Positions 1 through 8,836 of a DNA stretch of 41,700 nucleotides are shown one piece after another. The position numbers and the translations under genes are program-made. Source of the stretch: Bacillota bacterium (GTDB taxonomy: Bacteria > Bacillota > Clostridia > Christensenellales > Christensenellaceae); assembly GCA_023408315.1 (NCBI GenBank), contig JAEYKI010000009.1, positions 1 to 41,700 on the forward strand, given 5' to 3'. Every line of letters starts with the position of its first letter. Within the stretch, counting starts at the first letter, position 1. Under the pieces are notes generated by a model. It was not told the origin of the DNA. It worked only from the letters and a program-made list of their open reading frames with translations, and did no database searches.

Positions 1-226
1 CGCACACGCCCTCGCGCGCAAACTTCCGGGCGCAGGCGGATGCTTCCGCCACCCCGCCAATGGTTGAATCCGCTAGCACGCACTCAACCGGCTTGCCAAA
101 ACGGTCCTTTAAATGATTTCCAATCAGCTCCGCGGCAGCCTTTGCCATGCGCATTGTCTGCTCTTCCAGGCTCTCCCGTATCCCGTTTTCCCGTCCGTCT
201 ATCGTTGGCCGTATTCCTATTTTCAT
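1..226 (-). CDS. fucI: L-fucose isomerase, N-terminal part (cut by window edge)
   Basis: The reverse strand from 226 reads MKIGIRPTIDGRENGIRESL and runs open to the window edge, about 75 residues. The segments KIGIRPTIDGR, RESLEEQTM, the Ala-rich helix that follows and ECVLADSTIGG match the N-terminus of FucI as I know it from E. coli, which starts a few residues earlier. FucI converts L-fucose to L-fuculose in the cytoplasm, and related enzymes also take D-arabinose. The start has a GAGGAAA ribosome binding site. It is the last visible gene downstream of the sugar ABC transporter on the same strand, separated from it by a strong hairpin at 310-329, so the transporter may carry fucose or a related sugar. 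The catalytic part lies outside the window. Confidence 0.85.
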   Translation of the reverse strand, partial: MKIGIRPTIDGRENGIRESLEEQTMRMAKAAAELIGNHLKDRFGKPVECVLADSTIGGVAEASACARKFAREGVC

Positions 227-299
227 GTCAGTTTCCTCTTTTCTTTAAGATACTCTATTGAAGCCCTTTTCTTAAAACGGGCAAATTTACTTTAATCAT

Positions 300-329
300 A
301 TTAAAGAAAGGGCGGGCATACGCCCGCCC
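300..329 (-). terminator. GC-rich hairpin between sugar-binding protein gene and fucI
   Basis: GGGCGGGC (310-317) and GCCCGCCC (322-329) form a perfect 8-bp stem with a 4-base loop. On the minus strand it is followed by TTTCTTTAA. It lies just after the binding-protein stop and before fucI. It is either a terminator or, as is common after binding-protein genes, a partial terminator or mRNA-stabilising hairpin that lowers fucI expression relative to the transporter. Confidence 0.75.
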
Positions 330-346
330 CATCCTGGAAGTATTGT

Positions 347-1528
347 TTAGTCGTACAGCAGCTGAGCGATATCAGCCTGATCCATATTGTCTTTGTTGTA
401 CCATTTTGCTCCTGTATCAACGTCCGCAACCGTTTTGCCATTTGCTGCGTCAACAGCCAGAGCAACAGCTTTGTAACCGATCTGGAAAGGATCCTGTGTT
501 ACAGAGCCCAGGAAAGCGCCGCTCTTCACAGCAGCCTTCTGCGTTTTGCCAGCGTCAAATCCGGCAACCGTGATGTCCTTGAACTTGCCCTTGGTCCTGT
601 CAAGATCTGCACCGTCGTTGGTAGCATTCAGCAAACCGGTTACAGCGCCTTCATTGGACAGGAATATGCCTACCAGATTCTTCGTGCCCAGAACTGCCTG
701 CGCACCGTTCTTCATATCGTCCGCATTCGGTGTCGGAGGAACCTGAACCAGAATCTTCACAACAGCCGGGGAAGTGGAAGCAGCCTTATATTTATCGTGG
801 CCTTCCACAGAAACCCCGCCTGCAAACAGGGTTTCGGCGTTCTTTTTCATTTCATCCACAAAACCCTGCGTACGTCCTGTTACGGAAGCAGAAGTAGCAT
901 CCTGGGACAGTACGGCAACCACAACCGGGTTATCCGCAGTAGCAGCCTTCAGTTTTGCCAGGAAGGCAGCATCTTTAAACATTTCATCCGCAGCGATTGC
1001 AGCAGCTGCTTCATTATTTGTAGAAGCGGTAGCCGCTATTGCGCCGGCAGGAGCATCCGGAACGCCCGAGTCAAAACCGATGATCGGGATTTTTTTGCTC
1101 ATTGCATCATTCAATTGGGATTTAACGGACTCTGTATCCAAAGCGGCAAGCGCAATGGCGCTGGGGTTTTTAGCCAGCATGGCGTTCAGCATTTGAACCT
1201 GCGTGTCAATTGCGCTTTCACCTTCGGGACCGTTAAAGTCCATGGTGCCAACGCCCAAATCTTTAGCCGCCGCTTCTGCGCCCTTTTTAACTACCTGCCA
1301 AAACTGATGCTGGAATCCTTTTGCAAGAACCTGAACGTTCAGTTTGGAATTATCCGCAGCAGCCGGTGCAGACGATGCAGCAGCCGCTGACGACGACGGT
1401 GCAGCGGATGCAGCTTCCGAAGATGCGGGAGCAGCGGACGAAGATGCAGCCGGAGCGGGCGCGCACGCTGTGAACGCAAGCACACTGACCAGAGCAATCA
1501 CCAGTACTAAAATAAGTGACTTTTTCAT
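347..1528 (-). CDS. Sugar ABC transporter substrate-binding lipoprotein (RbsB-like)
   Basis: 393 residues. A lipoprotein signal peptide has its lipobox Cys at residue 22 (LAFTAC). An Ala/Ser/Pro-rich linker (about residues 23-60) follows, then a periplasmic-binding-protein fold of the RbsB class in normal order: strand NVQVLAKG, IIGFDSG in the hinge region, and DITVAGFDAG and GSVTQDPFQIGY near the C-terminus. It would sit on the outer face of the membrane and deliver a monosaccharide to the permease encoded just upstream at 1582-2586. The ribosome binding site is AGGAGG. The operon order is ATPase, permease, binding protein, fucI. The fucI neighbour suggests fucose or a related sugar; that is inference. 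Confidence 0.9.
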   Translation of the reverse strand: MKKSLILVLVIALVSVLAFTACAPAPAASSSAAPASSEAASAAPSSSAAAASSAPAAADNSKLNVQVLAKGFQHQFWQVVKKGAEAAAKDLGVGTMDFNGPEGESAIDTQVQMLNAMLAKNPSAIALAALDTESVKSQLNDAMSKKIPIIGFDSGVPDAPAGAIAATASTNNEAAAAIAADEMFKDAAFLAKLKAATADNPVVVAVLSQDATSASVTGRTQGFVDEMKKNAETLFAGGVSVEGHDKYKAASTSPAVVKILVQVPPTPNADDMKNGAQAVLGTKNLVGIFLSNEGAVTGLLNATNDGADLDRTKGKFKDITVAGFDAGKTQKAAVKSGAFLGSVTQDPFQIGYKAVALAVDAANGKTVADVDTGAKWYNKDNMDQADIAQLLYD

Positions 1529-1581
1529 ACCAATTCCTCCTAATTTTTCTTATATAGCCAACAGACTTTTGTCTGCAGAGC

Positions 1582-2586
1582 TTACGCCTTAACCCTGTTA
1601 GCGGAATTCTGGCGGTAAATATCCATTAGAACTGCCAGTATAACAACCACGCCGGTCAGAAGCGTTTGATACTGCTGCGGGATGCCGATGGCCATCAAGC
1701 CGCTTTTTAATACCGCCATAATAAACACGCCGATCATTGTGCCCGTCATGGAACCTACGCCGCCCGCCAGGGATGTGCCGCCAATAACCACCGCCGCAAT
1801 ACCCTGCAGTTCAAGGCCTGCGCCCTGTCCGGGAATAACAGTTGTAAACGTGGCCGCATAAAAGATGCCTGCAAATCCGCAGAATATGGAGTTAACAACG
1901 TACACCATCGTTTTCCATTTAACAATCTTAATGCCTGAAAGCCTTGCTGCTTCCTCGTTTGAGCCCATTGCAAACGTATATTTGCCAAACTTGGTTTTGT
2001 TTAAAAGAAACATGGCAAGTATAAAGAATGCAATCAGCCAGATAACGCCCGTCGGGAAACCGCCTTCCGTCCGCAGGAACACCTGCTTAAACCATCCGTC
2101 CGCGTCCGCCATGGTGGGAAAGCGCTGGGTTTGCACCTGGGATATGATGGAGCCAAGCCCCTGGGAGATCATCATGGTACCCAGCGTGGCAATAAAAGGG
2201 GGCAATTTGAGCTTTGCAACCAAAACGCCGTTAAACAGGCCGAACAGGGTTGTAATAATAACAATCATGACCAAAGACAGCCACATGGGCCAGCCCCATA
2301 CGTTATACGCCACGCCGCCTATCAGAGCCGCGCACATCATGATGGTACCAATGGAAAGATCTATGCCGCCCGTTATGATAACAAAAGTTACGCCCAGGGC
2401 CAGGAAACCGATGTAATAACCGGATTCAAGAATATTGGAGAGCAGCGACGGAATATCCACGCCCTTTGCAAAATATCCGTACAACAGGAAGAACGCAAGC
2501 AAAATCACCAATGCGCCCAGCGCCAGAAGCTTTTGCAGCTCTATTTTCCTTCCCGGAGTCTTTAAGGTTCTTTCTTCCATACTCAT
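1582..2586 (-). CDS. Sugar ABC transporter permease (RbsC-like)
   Basis: 334 residues, mostly hydrophobic, with the usual family length. It starts with a short charged N-terminus (MSMEERTLKTPGRK), followed by about eight to ten membrane segments. ITGGIDLSIG near residue 70 and the loop VIGGTSLAGGVGSMTGT near residue 270 are hallmarks of the branched-chain amino acid/ribose permease family (BPD_transp_2). It forms the membrane channel, probably as a homodimer, for the adjacent binding protein and the double ATPase encoded 15 bases upstream. GAGGTT sits seven bases before the chosen ATG. Confidence 0.92.
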   Translation of the reverse strand: MSMEERTLKTPGRKIELQKLLALGALVILLAFFLLYGYFAKGVDIPSLLSNILESGYYIGFLALGVTFVIITGGIDLSIGTIMMCAALIGGVAYNVWGWPMWLSLVMIVIITTLFGLFNGVLVAKLKLPPFIATLGTMMISQGLGSIISQVQTQRFPTMADADGWFKQVFLRTEGGFPTGVIWLIAFFILAMFLLNKTKFGKYTFAMGSNEEAARLSGIKIVKWKTMVYVVNSIFCGFAGIFYAATFTTVIPGQGAGLELQGIAAVVIGGTSLAGGVGSMTGTMIGVFIMAVLKSGLMAIGIPQQYQTLLTGVVVILAVLMDIYRQNSANRVKA

Positions 2587-2601
2587 TGTTCTTAACCTCG
2601 C

Positions 2602-4092
2602 TTAATTTCTTTGTGTGGCATACCGCATGATGCCTTCCTGTGTTGCTTCTGCAATATCAATTTCGCCGGTCAGCCTGCCTTCGCACATGATCAGAACCCG
2701 GTCGCTCATGCGCAGCAGCTCAGGCATTTCGGAAGAAATCATGATAATAGATTTTCCCTCGCTGGCCAGTTGGTTCATCAGTTTGTAAATCTCGCTTTTT
2801 GCTCCAACATCTATGCCACGCGTGGGTTCGTCAAAAATCAGTATGTCACTGTTGCGTACCAGCCATTTGGCAACAACCACCTTCTGCTGGTTTCCGCCGG
2901 AAAGATTCCGGACAAGCTGTTTTGCAGACGGCGTTTTGATGTTTACCTTTTTTACATAATCACCCGCTACTCTTTCTATCCGGTTTTCGTTCACAACGCC
3001 GCCCGATACGAAATCATTCATGGCCGCCATCACAATGTTGTCGGATACCGAGAGCCCCACACAAAGCCCAAACGCCTTGCGGTCTTCGGACAGGTAGCCA
3101 ATGCCGTACTCCACCGCGTCTCCTGGGGAATGGATCTGCACTTCTTTCCCGTTCACAAATATCTTGCCTGCGGTTTTAGGGTCAGCCCCAAAAATCAGCC
3201 TGGCGGTTTCGGTCCTGCCTGCGCCCATCAGGCCCGCGAGGCCGAGTATCTCGCCTTTTTTGAGTTCAAAGCTTACGTCGCGAACGACCGTGGAAGCTAA
3301 ATGCTCAACCCTCAGAACAACGGGCGCGTCCTTGGGAACCATGCTCTGCGTCTTGGGTTCCTCGTAAATCGTCCTTCCCACCATCATGCTGATGATCTCG
3401 CCAATATCCGTATCCGCCGTTTTTACCGTGTTCACATACTGCCCATCCCGCATCACCGTTATTTCGTCTGTAATAATTTTCAATTCTTCCATGCGGTGCG
3501 AAATATACACAATGCCCACGCCTTTTGTCTTTAATTCGTGGATAAACTTGAATAGCTCGTCAATTTCCGAACTTGTAAGCGCCGCTGTGGGTTCATCCAT
3601 AATTAGAATGTCCGAATTGAAAGAAAGCGCTTTGGCAATTTCTATCATCTGCTGTTTCGCTACGGTCAAACGGTTAATCTGCGTGTCCGGATCTATATCC
3701 AGATTCAGCGACCGAAGCAGTTCGCGCGTCATTCCCAATGTTTTTCTCTTGTCCAACGTCAGACCTTTTTGGGGCTCCCGGCCAATAAAAATATTATCCG
3801 CAACCGATAAGTGGGGCATCAGATTCAATTCCTGGTGGATCATGCTGATTCCGTCAGCCAAAGCTTCACCCGGGTTTGCATAGGAAACTTCGCGTCCCTT
3901 TACGCGAATCGTGCCGCCGTCTTTTTGATAAATTCCGGTAAGCACTTTCATCAGCGTAGACTTTCCGGCGCCGTTTTCTCCCACCAGCCCGTGCACTTCG
4001 CCTTTTTTTAATTCAATCTGTGCGTTGTCCAGCGCATGCACGCCCGGAAAGCTTTTCTGAATGTTATTCATGCTAACGACAACATCCGCCAT
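2602..4092 (-). CDS. Sugar ABC transporter ATP-binding protein (RbsA/MglA-like, two ABC domains)
   Basis: 496 residues from the ATG at 4092, which has GGAGG seven to eight bases upstream; an in-frame ATG at 4152 lacks such a site. It has two ABC cassettes. The first has Walker A GENGAGKST (residues 38-46), Walker B ILIMDEPTAAL and a degenerate signature (LTVAKQQ). The second has a degenerate Walker A (GLMGAGRTE), a good signature (LSGGNQQK) and ILIFDEPTRGID. This asymmetry and length are typical of RbsA/MglA/XylG. It powers the importer encoded downstream. First gene of the operon; the 218 bases before it hold the likely promoter, where I could not assign -35/-10 boxes with confidence. Confidence 0.93.
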   Translation of the reverse strand: MADVVVSMNNIQKSFPGVHALDNAQIELKKGEVHGLVGENGAGKSTLMKVLTGIYQKDGGTIRVKGREVSYANPGEALADGISMIHQELNLMPHLSVADNIFIGREPQKGLTLDKRKTLGMTRELLRSLNLDIDPDTQINRLTVAKQQMIEIAKALSFNSDILIMDEPTAALTSSEIDELFKFIHELKTKGVGIVYISHRMEELKIITDEITVMRDGQYVNTVKTADTDIGEIISMMVGRTIYEEPKTQSMVPKDAPVVLRVEHLASTVVRDVSFELKKGEILGLAGLMGAGRTETARLIFGADPKTAGKIFVNGKEVQIHSPGDAVEYGIGYLSEDRKAFGLCVGLSVSDNIVMAAMNDFVSGGVVNENRIERVAGDYVKKVNIKTPSAKQLVRNLSGGNQQKVVVAKWLVRNSDILIFDEPTRGIDVGAKSEIYKLMNQLASEGKSIIMISSEMPELLRMSDRVLIMCEGRLTGEIDIAEATQEGIMRYATQRN

Positions 4093-4310
4093 CTTGAATC
4101 CTCCTTGTTTGAATATTTGATTGTATTTATGGAATCCGTTTAATACGAACACTATATCTTGTTTATTGCCTAAAGATAATAAACGAAATCACATAAAACA
4201 TTAAATATTCTACAATAAAATTTTAGAATTATTAGATATGTTAAAAAAAGTCATGCGGTTGGCATAACTTCGATCAATTTAAAAATGAACCGCGGACCAT
4301 TGGTGTTCGG

Positions 4311-5285
4311 CTATACAAACGGATAAATCAGCTTTTGTATCTCTTCGTCCCGCATATCGTCCTTTGTAACAAAATCAAAGCCCGTATCTATGGCCGTCTT
4401 CCTGAGCGCGCCGGAATAAGCATCCACGGCTGCCTCCACACTTTTATAACCCATGTTAAAAGGCCGCTGTACAGCGAAGCCGTCCACAATGCCGTCTTCC
4501 AGAGCCTCGTTTTGTATCGTTGAACTGTCAAACGCAAAAAACTTGATTCCTTGTTTTCCCGCTTCCTCCAGCGCGGCGGTAACGCCTTCCGCGGAGATCT
4601 GATTTGTGGCAAAAATACCGGTGATATCCGGTGTGTCCTTTAAAACCTTAAGCGTGGTCTCCCGGCTCTTTTCCACGCTGTCCCCAATATCGTACGGGCC
4701 AATCACCTCAATGTTCGGGAAATTCTTCATTGCGTATTCAAATCCGGCAATCCTCTGAATGGAAGTGGCAGTATTCATCTGGTGAGTGATTATGGCTATT
4801 TTCCCCTGTCCGCCTATGGCTTTGCCCATATTGCTTCCCACGCTTTGCGCCGCCGCATAATTATCCGTACCAACAAAGCAGTCTTCCGCCTTTTCTTTCA
4901 GGCTGGAATCCACCACAATCAGTTTGATCCCGTTTTTCTTGATTTCTTTTGCATAAGGCAGCAGTTTGTCCTGGTCCACAGCCGCCAATATAATGGCGTC
5001 CGGCTTTTGCGCAATTGCTTTTTTCACAATATCAATCTGGCCCTGCGTATCCTCCTCTGTCATGGGGCCGTCTATCGTCAGGGTCACGTTGAATTCCTTT
5101 GATGCTTCCTGTGCGCCTTTTTTAACCAGTTCCCAAAACTCAAACCCCTTTTGCTGGGATTTAACAATCAGCGTCACGTTTACGCTGCCTCTTGTTGCGT
5201 TTGTCTGAGCGACAAATACGGTAAACGTTATAAAAATAGCGGCCAATATCAGCGTAATAATGGAATAATAGGTTCGCTTCTTCAT
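4311..5285 (-). CDS. Membrane-anchored sugar-binding protein of a three-component sensor
   Basis: 324 residues. The N-terminus has a single hydrophobic segment (about residues 7-26) after KKR and no lipobox Cys, so it is probably tethered by an uncleaved anchor. The rest is an RbsB-type binding fold: VNVTLIVKS, DAIILAAVDQ, ITGIFATNQ, FFAFDSST, GFAVQRPFNMGY. Its start overlaps the histidine kinase stop by four bases (ATGA) and no permease or ATPase is fused to this unit. That arrangement matches known clostridial sensors in which a binding protein signals through a LytS/YesM-type kinase (for example XylFII-LytS-YesN). I infer a sensing rather than transport role. Confidence 0.85.
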   Translation of the reverse strand: MKKRTYYSIITLILAAIFITFTVFVAQTNATRGSVNVTLIVKSQQKGFEFWELVKKGAQEASKEFNVTLTIDGPMTEEDTQGQIDIVKKAIAQKPDAIILAAVDQDKLLPYAKEIKKNGIKLIVVDSSLKEKAEDCFVGTDNYAAAQSVGSNMGKAIGGQGKIAIITHQMNTATSIQRIAGFEYAMKNFPNIEVIGPYDIGDSVEKSRETTLKVLKDTPDITGIFATNQISAEGVTAALEEAGKQGIKFFAFDSSTIQNEALEDGIVDGFAVQRPFNMGYKSVEAAVDAYSGALRKTAIDTGFDFVTKDDMRDEEIQKLIYPFV

Positions 5286-7051
5286 TGTTCGTCTTCCCCT
5301 ATCTGTTCCTTTTTTACAGGCAATGTAACGGTTACCCGGGTTCCTTTCCGGTAAACGCTCTCCACTTTAAGCCCATACCCTTCGCCGTAATACAGTTCAA
5401 TCCGTTCCTGAATATTTTTAATCGCGACGCCGCCGTGTTTCGGTTTGTTACTTTCGCTGTGCGTAAAAAGGTTTTTCAGTTCATCGGGACGCATGCCGCG
5501 TCCATTGTCTTCCACCTCTATAACCAGGTTTTCCCCTTTCACACATCCGCGCACCCAAATAGTCCCGCCTTCGCTACTGTTCTTAATGCCGTGGTAAATC
5601 GCATTCTCCACCAGCGGCTGCAGCAGCAGCTTGGGCATATTTTGCGCAAGAGCCTCCTCCTGCACTTCTATGGAATAATCCAGATTTTCATACCGCATTT
5701 TCTGGATCACCAGGTAGCTTACCACATGCTCCACTTCCTCGCGCACGCTAATGAGGTCTTTGCCGGAGGAAAGCACGATCCTAAAATAGTTTGCGAGCGC
5801 CATGGTAATTTCCTTTATTTTTTCGTTGCCCCCTTCCTCAGCGATCCAAACGATGGAATCAAGCGTATTATACAAAAAATGCGGATTAATCTGCGATTGC
5901 AGCGCCTTGAGTTCACTGGTGCGTATCATCTCCTGGTCCTCCAGTATCTGCCCCATCAGTTGCTTCACAGTGTCGATCATAGAAGCAAGGGATGCGGCAA
6001 ACTTCTCCGTTTCAAGGGTGCCCTTTATTTCAAAATTGGCGTCCAGGTTGCCTTTTTCAACCTCGTTTACCGCCGCTTCCAGCTTGTTTAGAGGTTTTGT
6101 TACATACTTGGCCATCTGGACCGACCCGATAAAAGCCGCAAGCCCCATACCCAGCGCCAGGATGATATACAGGGTGATCATCTCTGTGGAAGTGGCGACG
6201 ATCTCGTCCAAAAACATCACGCCCACGATGGTAAAATTTGTTCCGGGTATAGAACTGATGGTGTACAGCTTGTTTTTTTCCGGCACCTCCAGCGTGGGCT
6301 CCTTCGCAACCAAAATCGCGCCTACTTCCTCGTCCTTAATGCCGGAATAAATGAGCTGAAGCTGCGGATGATATACCATGTTGCCCTGTTTGTCTATGAT
6401 AAAAATATATCCTTTTGAACCCAGGTTTACATCGTTTAATATATTGTCTATAACACTGTAATTCAGTTCAACCAGTTGCGTCCCTATCACCTGGCCAGTG
6501 GCGCGGTTCAGCACGCGGCGGGAAAGAGAGATTACCCAGGGATTTTCTTTTTCGGTCATCATGCGCACCTGCGTTCCCGTCAGGTAGGGCTTATCCGATT
6601 TTTCGTTCTCCACATTCTGGTACCATTCATCCTCGCCTATATCATACCCCTGCTTCATGCGCAGGTCCGCAGGCGCGTACACTGGGTCTTTGCTGTTGCT
6701 AAAGATAAAAATAGAAACAATGTTTTTATCAATCTGCGGAAGGTAATTTAAAAAGCTTGTAAAATTCGTACGTTTCAGGCCCGCGTCTTCCCCTTTTGGG
6801 TTGCTGAGGTAGTTCATCACGTCCTGGTTGGTATTGATGATCTCAGAAATATCCTCAATGTTCGCAATATACCGCCCGATGTTTTTGCCAACCTGGGACA
6901 AAACCACTTCCGTATCCGCTATTGTCCTGGTACGCATATTACCGTATGAATAGTAGTAGGAAATAAAGCTCATGAGCAAAAGAATAATGATCATGAACAG
7001 GGAAAACATGGCTATAATGATGGTGGAAATTCTTCTTGAATTTTTCTTCAT
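5282..7051 (-). CDS. Sensor histidine kinase, YesM/LytS type
   Basis: 589 residues. Membrane segments at about 10-32 and 291-313 flank an extracellular Cache-like sensor region. A HAMP-like region follows (MAKYVTKPLNKLEAAV), then a His_kinase domain whose phospho-acceptor is His391 in INPHFLYNTL. The ATPase domain carries the N-box LLQPLVENAIYHGI and the G-box DNGRGM. It would autophosphorylate on sensing a sugar, probably through the binding protein encoded next, and pass phosphate to the response regulator encoded just upstream. It overlaps both neighbours by four bases, so the three proteins are made together. Confidence 0.93.
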   Translation of the reverse strand: MKKNSRRISTIIIAMFSLFMIIILLLMSFISYYYSYGNMRTRTIADTEVVLSQVGKNIGRYIANIEDISEIINTNQDVMNYLSNPKGEDAGLKRTNFTSFLNYLPQIDKNIVSIFIFSNSKDPVYAPADLRMKQGYDIGEDEWYQNVENEKSDKPYLTGTQVRMMTEKENPWVISLSRRVLNRATGQVIGTQLVELNYSVIDNILNDVNLGSKGYIFIIDKQGNMVYHPQLQLIYSGIKDEEVGAILVAKEPTLEVPEKNKLYTISSIPGTNFTIVGVMFLDEIVATSTEMITLYIILALGMGLAAFIGSVQMAKYVTKPLNKLEAAVNEVEKGNLDANFEIKGTLETEKFAASLASMIDTVKQLMGQILEDQEMIRTSELKALQSQINPHFLYNTLDSIVWIAEEGGNEKIKEITMALANYFRIVLSSGKDLISVREEVEHVVSYLVIQKMRYENLDYSIEVQEEALAQNMPKLLLQPLVENAIYHGIKNSSEGGTIWVRGCVKGENLVIEVEDNGRGMRPDELKNLFTHSESNKPKHGGVAIKNIQERIELYYGEGYGLKVESVYRKGTRVTVTLPVKKEQIGEDEQ

Positions 7052-8631
7052 AACCGGCTGTTTTCCTTATACTGTTTGGGGGATACGCCCACCAGTTTTT
7101 TAAAAACAGAGCTGAAATAAGTGGGATGCGTAAACCCAACCTGGATGGAAACCTCATAGATCATGTTTTCCGGCCTTGCGAGCAGTTCTTCCGCTCTTTT
7201 GATCCGGTATTCGTTCAGATAATCCACAAACGTCCTGCCCGCTTCTTTTTTCAATATCATACTGATATAGCTTGGCGAAAGAAAAAGATCCTCGCTGCAT
7301 TTCTTCAGGTTCAATTCGCTGTCCCCGTAATTTTTTTCAATATACGCCTTTAGTTTCAGGTACAATTGGCCGGTTCTGGATTTAATGCCCGTAACATAGT
7401 TGTACGTTTCGGTATACAGCCTTTTGAGCCATTCCCGCGCCTCCTCCAGCGTTTTGAAAGATTCTACCTTGGCAAGGGCATCAAAAGGCTCGGGCGCGTT
7501 TTTATCGGAGGCGTAATTCGTCCGGCTGGAAATGGATTCAAGGGTATTCTCCACCTTTAAAAAGAGACGCAGCAGCATATTTTTGCATTTGGCCACATCG
7601 GGCGTTGCCTGCGCCAACTGCTCAAAAAAGCCGTCTATCAGTTCCAGGCTTTGCGCGTGCTCGCCCGTAAACATGGTTTCCAGCAGTTCCATTTCCATCT
7701 GCTCGGGATAGCCAATGGATTTATCCTGCCTTTTTGTTACGTCTCCGTAAAAAAGGATATTCTGGTGGGAAAGAACAAACGCACAGTTCAGGGCCACGCG
7801 GGCCTGGTCTTCCAACTCAGGCAGTTCCTTCAGCGTGCCCGTCTGGGAAACGGCGAAATCCACGGGTATCTCCAAAAAATCCAGCAGGTTGCCGTATATT
7901 TCGTTTAGAACGCGGACGATTTCTTTCTGCGGGCAATTCAACAGGAGCGCCAGTTCATTTTTATATGTCTGGAAAGCCAGCCCGCAGTCCTGCATCTCCA
8001 GCACTTCGTTTGCAATGTTCAAAATGGCAAACTCGGCCAGGCTGTCCGTCTGCCCATCGTTCCAAATGGCGCAATCCGAAAGGTAATTGCGGATCAAAAC
8101 AAAGGAGACTCTCTGCTCTCCGTTCCATTTCATCAGCTTGCAGAAATCATGAATGTCCTTGTCTATCAATTGCTTTTTCTTTAGAATGGCGTTTAGAAGG
8201 GTATGCTTTACACTCTGTTCGGTCACGATATACTGGCCGGACTTGTCTTCGCGTTCAGCCTTGATCTTTTCAAGCTGTGCACGTATGATGCCGCCCACGT
8301 CCTCTTTTGTAATGGGCTTTACAATGTAATCGTTCACACCTGCCCTAAGGGCGCTTCTGGCGTATTCAAACTCGTGATACCCGGTTATGATCACAATTTT
8401 AATTTGCGGGTATTGTTTTTTTATAATGCTGGCAAACTCCAGCCCGTCCATTTTAGGCATGTTGATATCCAGCAGAATAATATCGGGCTGGTTTTCCATC
8501 ACCTGAGACAACGCCTCCACGCCATCAGCCGCTTCCGCCACCATCTCTATTCCAAGCTCGTTCCAGTTGACGCTTTTTTTAATACCGCGCCGCACAATTG
8601 TTTCATCGTCTACAATCAGTAACCGGTACAT
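7048..8631 (-). CDS. Response regulator with AraC-type DNA-binding domain (YesN-like)
   Basis: 527 residues from the ATG at 8631, preceded by GGGTGG; the in-frame ATG at 8649 has no good ribosome binding site. The N-terminal receiver domain (1-120) has the acidic pair in LLIVDDE, phospho-acceptor Asp55 (IILLDINMPKMDG) and the conserved Lys in YIVKPI. A long middle region of unclear fold follows. The C-terminus (about 430-525) is an AraC/XylS double helix-turn-helix (LSPSYISMILKKEAG, IYEVSIQVGFTHPTYFSSVFKK). It is the first gene of the regulator-kinase-binding protein operon. The likely targets are the sugar ABC operon downstream and perhaps its own promoter. Confidence 0.93.
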   Translation of the reverse strand: MYRLLIVDDETIVRRGIKKSVNWNELGIEMVAEAADGVEALSQVMENQPDIILLDINMPKMDGLEFASIIKKQYPQIKIVIITGYHEFEYARSALRAGVNDYIVKPITKEDVGGIIRAQLEKIKAEREDKSGQYIVTEQSVKHTLLNAILKKKQLIDKDIHDFCKLMKWNGEQRVSFVLIRNYLSDCAIWNDGQTDSLAEFAILNIANEVLEMQDCGLAFQTYKNELALLLNCPQKEIVRVLNEIYGNLLDFLEIPVDFAVSQTGTLKELPELEDQARVALNCAFVLSHQNILFYGDVTKRQDKSIGYPEQMEMELLETMFTGEHAQSLELIDGFFEQLAQATPDVAKCKNMLLRLFLKVENTLESISSRTNYASDKNAPEPFDALAKVESFKTLEEAREWLKRLYTETYNYVTGIKSRTGQLYLKLKAYIEKNYGDSELNLKKCSEDLFLSPSYISMILKKEAGRTFVDYLNEYRIKRAEELLARPENMIYEVSIQVGFTHPTYFSSVFKKLVGVSPKQYKENSRL

Positions 8632-8774
8632 TCTGCCACCCATCGCCATTCATTTTAAGTGAATATCCCATTGATAAAAATAATCATAATAACTCAAAAT
8701 ATATCATATCACAAACCGGACTGGCTTAAACATAAATAATTCAGCACAAAAGTTTCAGTATTCAGTAAAAACAA

Positions 8775-8814
8775 TAAAAAAACACGGCGGAAAGCTTTAG
8801 GGCCTTTCGCCGTG
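8775..8814 (-). terminator. Rho-independent terminator after the PfkB kinase gene
   Basis: CACGGCG(G)AAAG at 8783-8794 pairs with CTTTCGCCGTG at 8804-8814, with one bulged G. On the minus strand the stem is followed by a run of seven T (8782-8776). It lies 23 bases after the kinase stop codon and separates it from the sensor operon. Confidence 0.9.
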
Positions 8815-8836
8815 TATACCATGCGTTTAAACTCAT

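Noticed and set aside
2602..4092. Degenerate second Walker A and first signature in the sugar ATPase as a sign of decay
   Set aside because: This asymmetry is normal for RbsA/MglA-type double ATPases.
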